Assembly: GCA_016839985.1 (NCBI GenBank)
Contig: JAEOTG010000048.1
Span: 1 to 6,271 of the forward strand
DNA from: Candidatus Heimdallarchaeota archaeon
GTDB taxonomy: Archaea > Asgardarchaeota > Heimdallarchaeia > Heimdallarchaeales > Heimdallarchaeaceae
Direction: 5' to 3'
Length of the DNA: 6,271 nucleotides
Made by a program: the position numbers and the translations under genes. The notes under the pieces are model-generated. The model did no database searches, was not told the DNA's origin, and saw nothing but the letters and a program-made list of their open reading frames with translations. The first letter of the stretch is position 1. Every line of letters starts with the position of its first letter. Of this stretch, positions 5,720 to 6,271 are shown in pieces.

Positions 5720-6271
5720 TTAACCCAATTTTTCAACTATTTTTTTAATTATTTTCTGAATAGTTTCTAATTTATTTTCTATCTTTTCAACCTTTGATGA
5801 TAATTCGATGAATTCTTCTTTAGAGACAAAATTCCCACTTGCTACTTCTGTTATTTTCTCTGTTTTTCTTATGTCGATTATACCTTCTGGTATTTCGGGT
5901 TCTACTAAATCTTTTACATTGTTAGATTTTAGTAACTTGAAAGACAAAAATTCAAACGTTTCTTGTATGTTCTGACCTGTTTTGGCACTTGTTTCACAAT
6001 AATAGAAGCGAATACCTGTTTCAGTACCTAAACGATTACAAAACTCAAGAGCCATATCTCTCGATACTCTTCTCTCATCTATTAGATCTATCTTATTTGC
6101 TATAATAAAATAAGCAAGTATACTATTATCAGATTCTTTAATTGCTTCATCTATCCAATTTTTTAAATTAGTCATTGTTTTGGGATCTTGGCAATCATAT
6201 ACCATTAATCCAGCTGTTGCTCCTTTGTAAAAAGTACCTCTTACTGCTTGATAGCTTTCTTGGCCTGCTAA
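5720..6271 (-). CDS. Ras/Rab-like small GTPase with C-terminal coiled-coil tail (partial, N-terminus beyond window)
   Basis: A molecular switch of the Ras superfamily, Rab-like. The frame is open to the window edge, so the internal Met at 6205 is not the start; 183 residues are visible. Seen, numbered from the first visible residue: G3 motif LAGQE at 1-5 with the catalytic Gln at 4, a Rab-like switch II (RGTFYKGATAGLMVYD, 11-26), G4 motif NKID at 59-62, and G5 motif ETSAKTG at 93-99. The P-loop, switch I and the G3 aspartate are off the window. After the G domain ends near 115 comes a linker and a heptad-patterned helix at about 154-182 (hydrophobics F, L, V, I, L, I, I, I, L in strict 3-4 spacing). 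The protein ends VEKLG; there is no C-terminal cysteine, so no prenylation site. Such GTPases are widespread in Asgard archaea. It converges on the zinc-ribbon gene. Confidence 0.93.
   Translation of the reverse strand, partial: LAGQESYQAVRGTFYKGATAGLMVYDCQDPKTMTNLKNWIDEAIKESDNSILAYFIIANKIDLIDERRVSRDMALEFCNRLGTETGIRFYYCETSAKTGQNIQETFEFLSFKLLKSNNVKDLVEPEIPEGIIDIRKTEKITEVASGNFVSKEEFIELSSKVEKIENKLETIQKIIKKIVEKLG
5729..5755 (+). terminator. T-rich termination region after the zinc-ribbon gene
   Basis: Two T runs, of five (5729-5733) and seven (5740-5746), follow within 35 bases of the stop codon on the plus strand, as expected for U-tract-driven archaeal termination. They lie inside the 3' end of the convergent GTPase gene, where they also encode lysines on the other strand, so the T content is partly explained by coding. 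Confidence 0.4.

Noticed and set aside
5720..6205. A 161-residue GTPase starting at the Met at 6205
   Set aside because: The frame continues upstream to the window edge and includes the G3 motif LAGQE; starting at 6205 would delete it, so the gene is a longer, truncated one.

Overview
The window looks like a piece of an AT-rich archaeal genome, most likely an Asgard archaeon (Promethearchaeota). The evidence for this is a Ras/Rab-type small GTPase with clear eukaryote-like G3, G4 and G5 motifs, archaeal TATA-box-like promoters in front of several genes, short or absent leaders, and zinc-ribbon membrane and coiled-coil proteins of the kind common in that group. The assignment is an inference; no rRNA or other phylogenetic marker is present, and the lineage within Asgard cannot be told.

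Layout from left to right. Bases 1-1818 (minus strand) hold two consecutive permease genes of a Dpp/Opp-type peptide ABC transporter: dppB-like (811-1818) first, then dppC-like (1-798, cut off by the window edge inside its EAA motif). They are 12 bases apart, both have good Shine-Dalgarno sequences, and they must be cotranscribed. The 190-base gap upstream of dppB carries candidate TATA boxes and a striking 23-bp near-perfect palindrome 21 bases before the start codon, a candidate operator or 5'-leader hairpin. Bases 2009-2725 (minus) encode a complete LolD/MacB-type ABC ATPase with no FtsX-like permease next to it. Bases 2803-4266 (minus) encode a 487-residue protein of unknown function with a charged N-terminus, a long coiled coil and small alpha/beta modules at both ends of the coil.

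A 172-base intergenic region (4267-4438) carries divergent promoters. To its right, on the plus strand, is a 424-residue membrane protein (4439-5713) with about six transmembrane segments and a zinc ribbon of identical spacing at each end. It converges, with only 6 bases between stop codons, on a Rab-like small GTPase gene (5720-6271, minus) whose N-terminus lies beyond the window. The visible part runs from the G3 motif to an unusual C-terminal coiled-coil tail that lacks any prenylation cysteine.

The Dpp pair is a clear functional unit for peptide or related solute uptake; its substrate-binding protein and ATPases should lie downstream, to the left of the window. The coiled-coil protein, zinc-ribbon membrane protein and GTPase are neighbours without a demonstrable shared pathway. 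Their architecture (coiled-coil scaffold, membrane protein with cytosolic metal ribbons, Ras-superfamily switch) makes a membrane- or cytoskeleton-related function conceivable but unproven. No RNA genes, mobile elements, CRISPR arrays or long repeats were seen.
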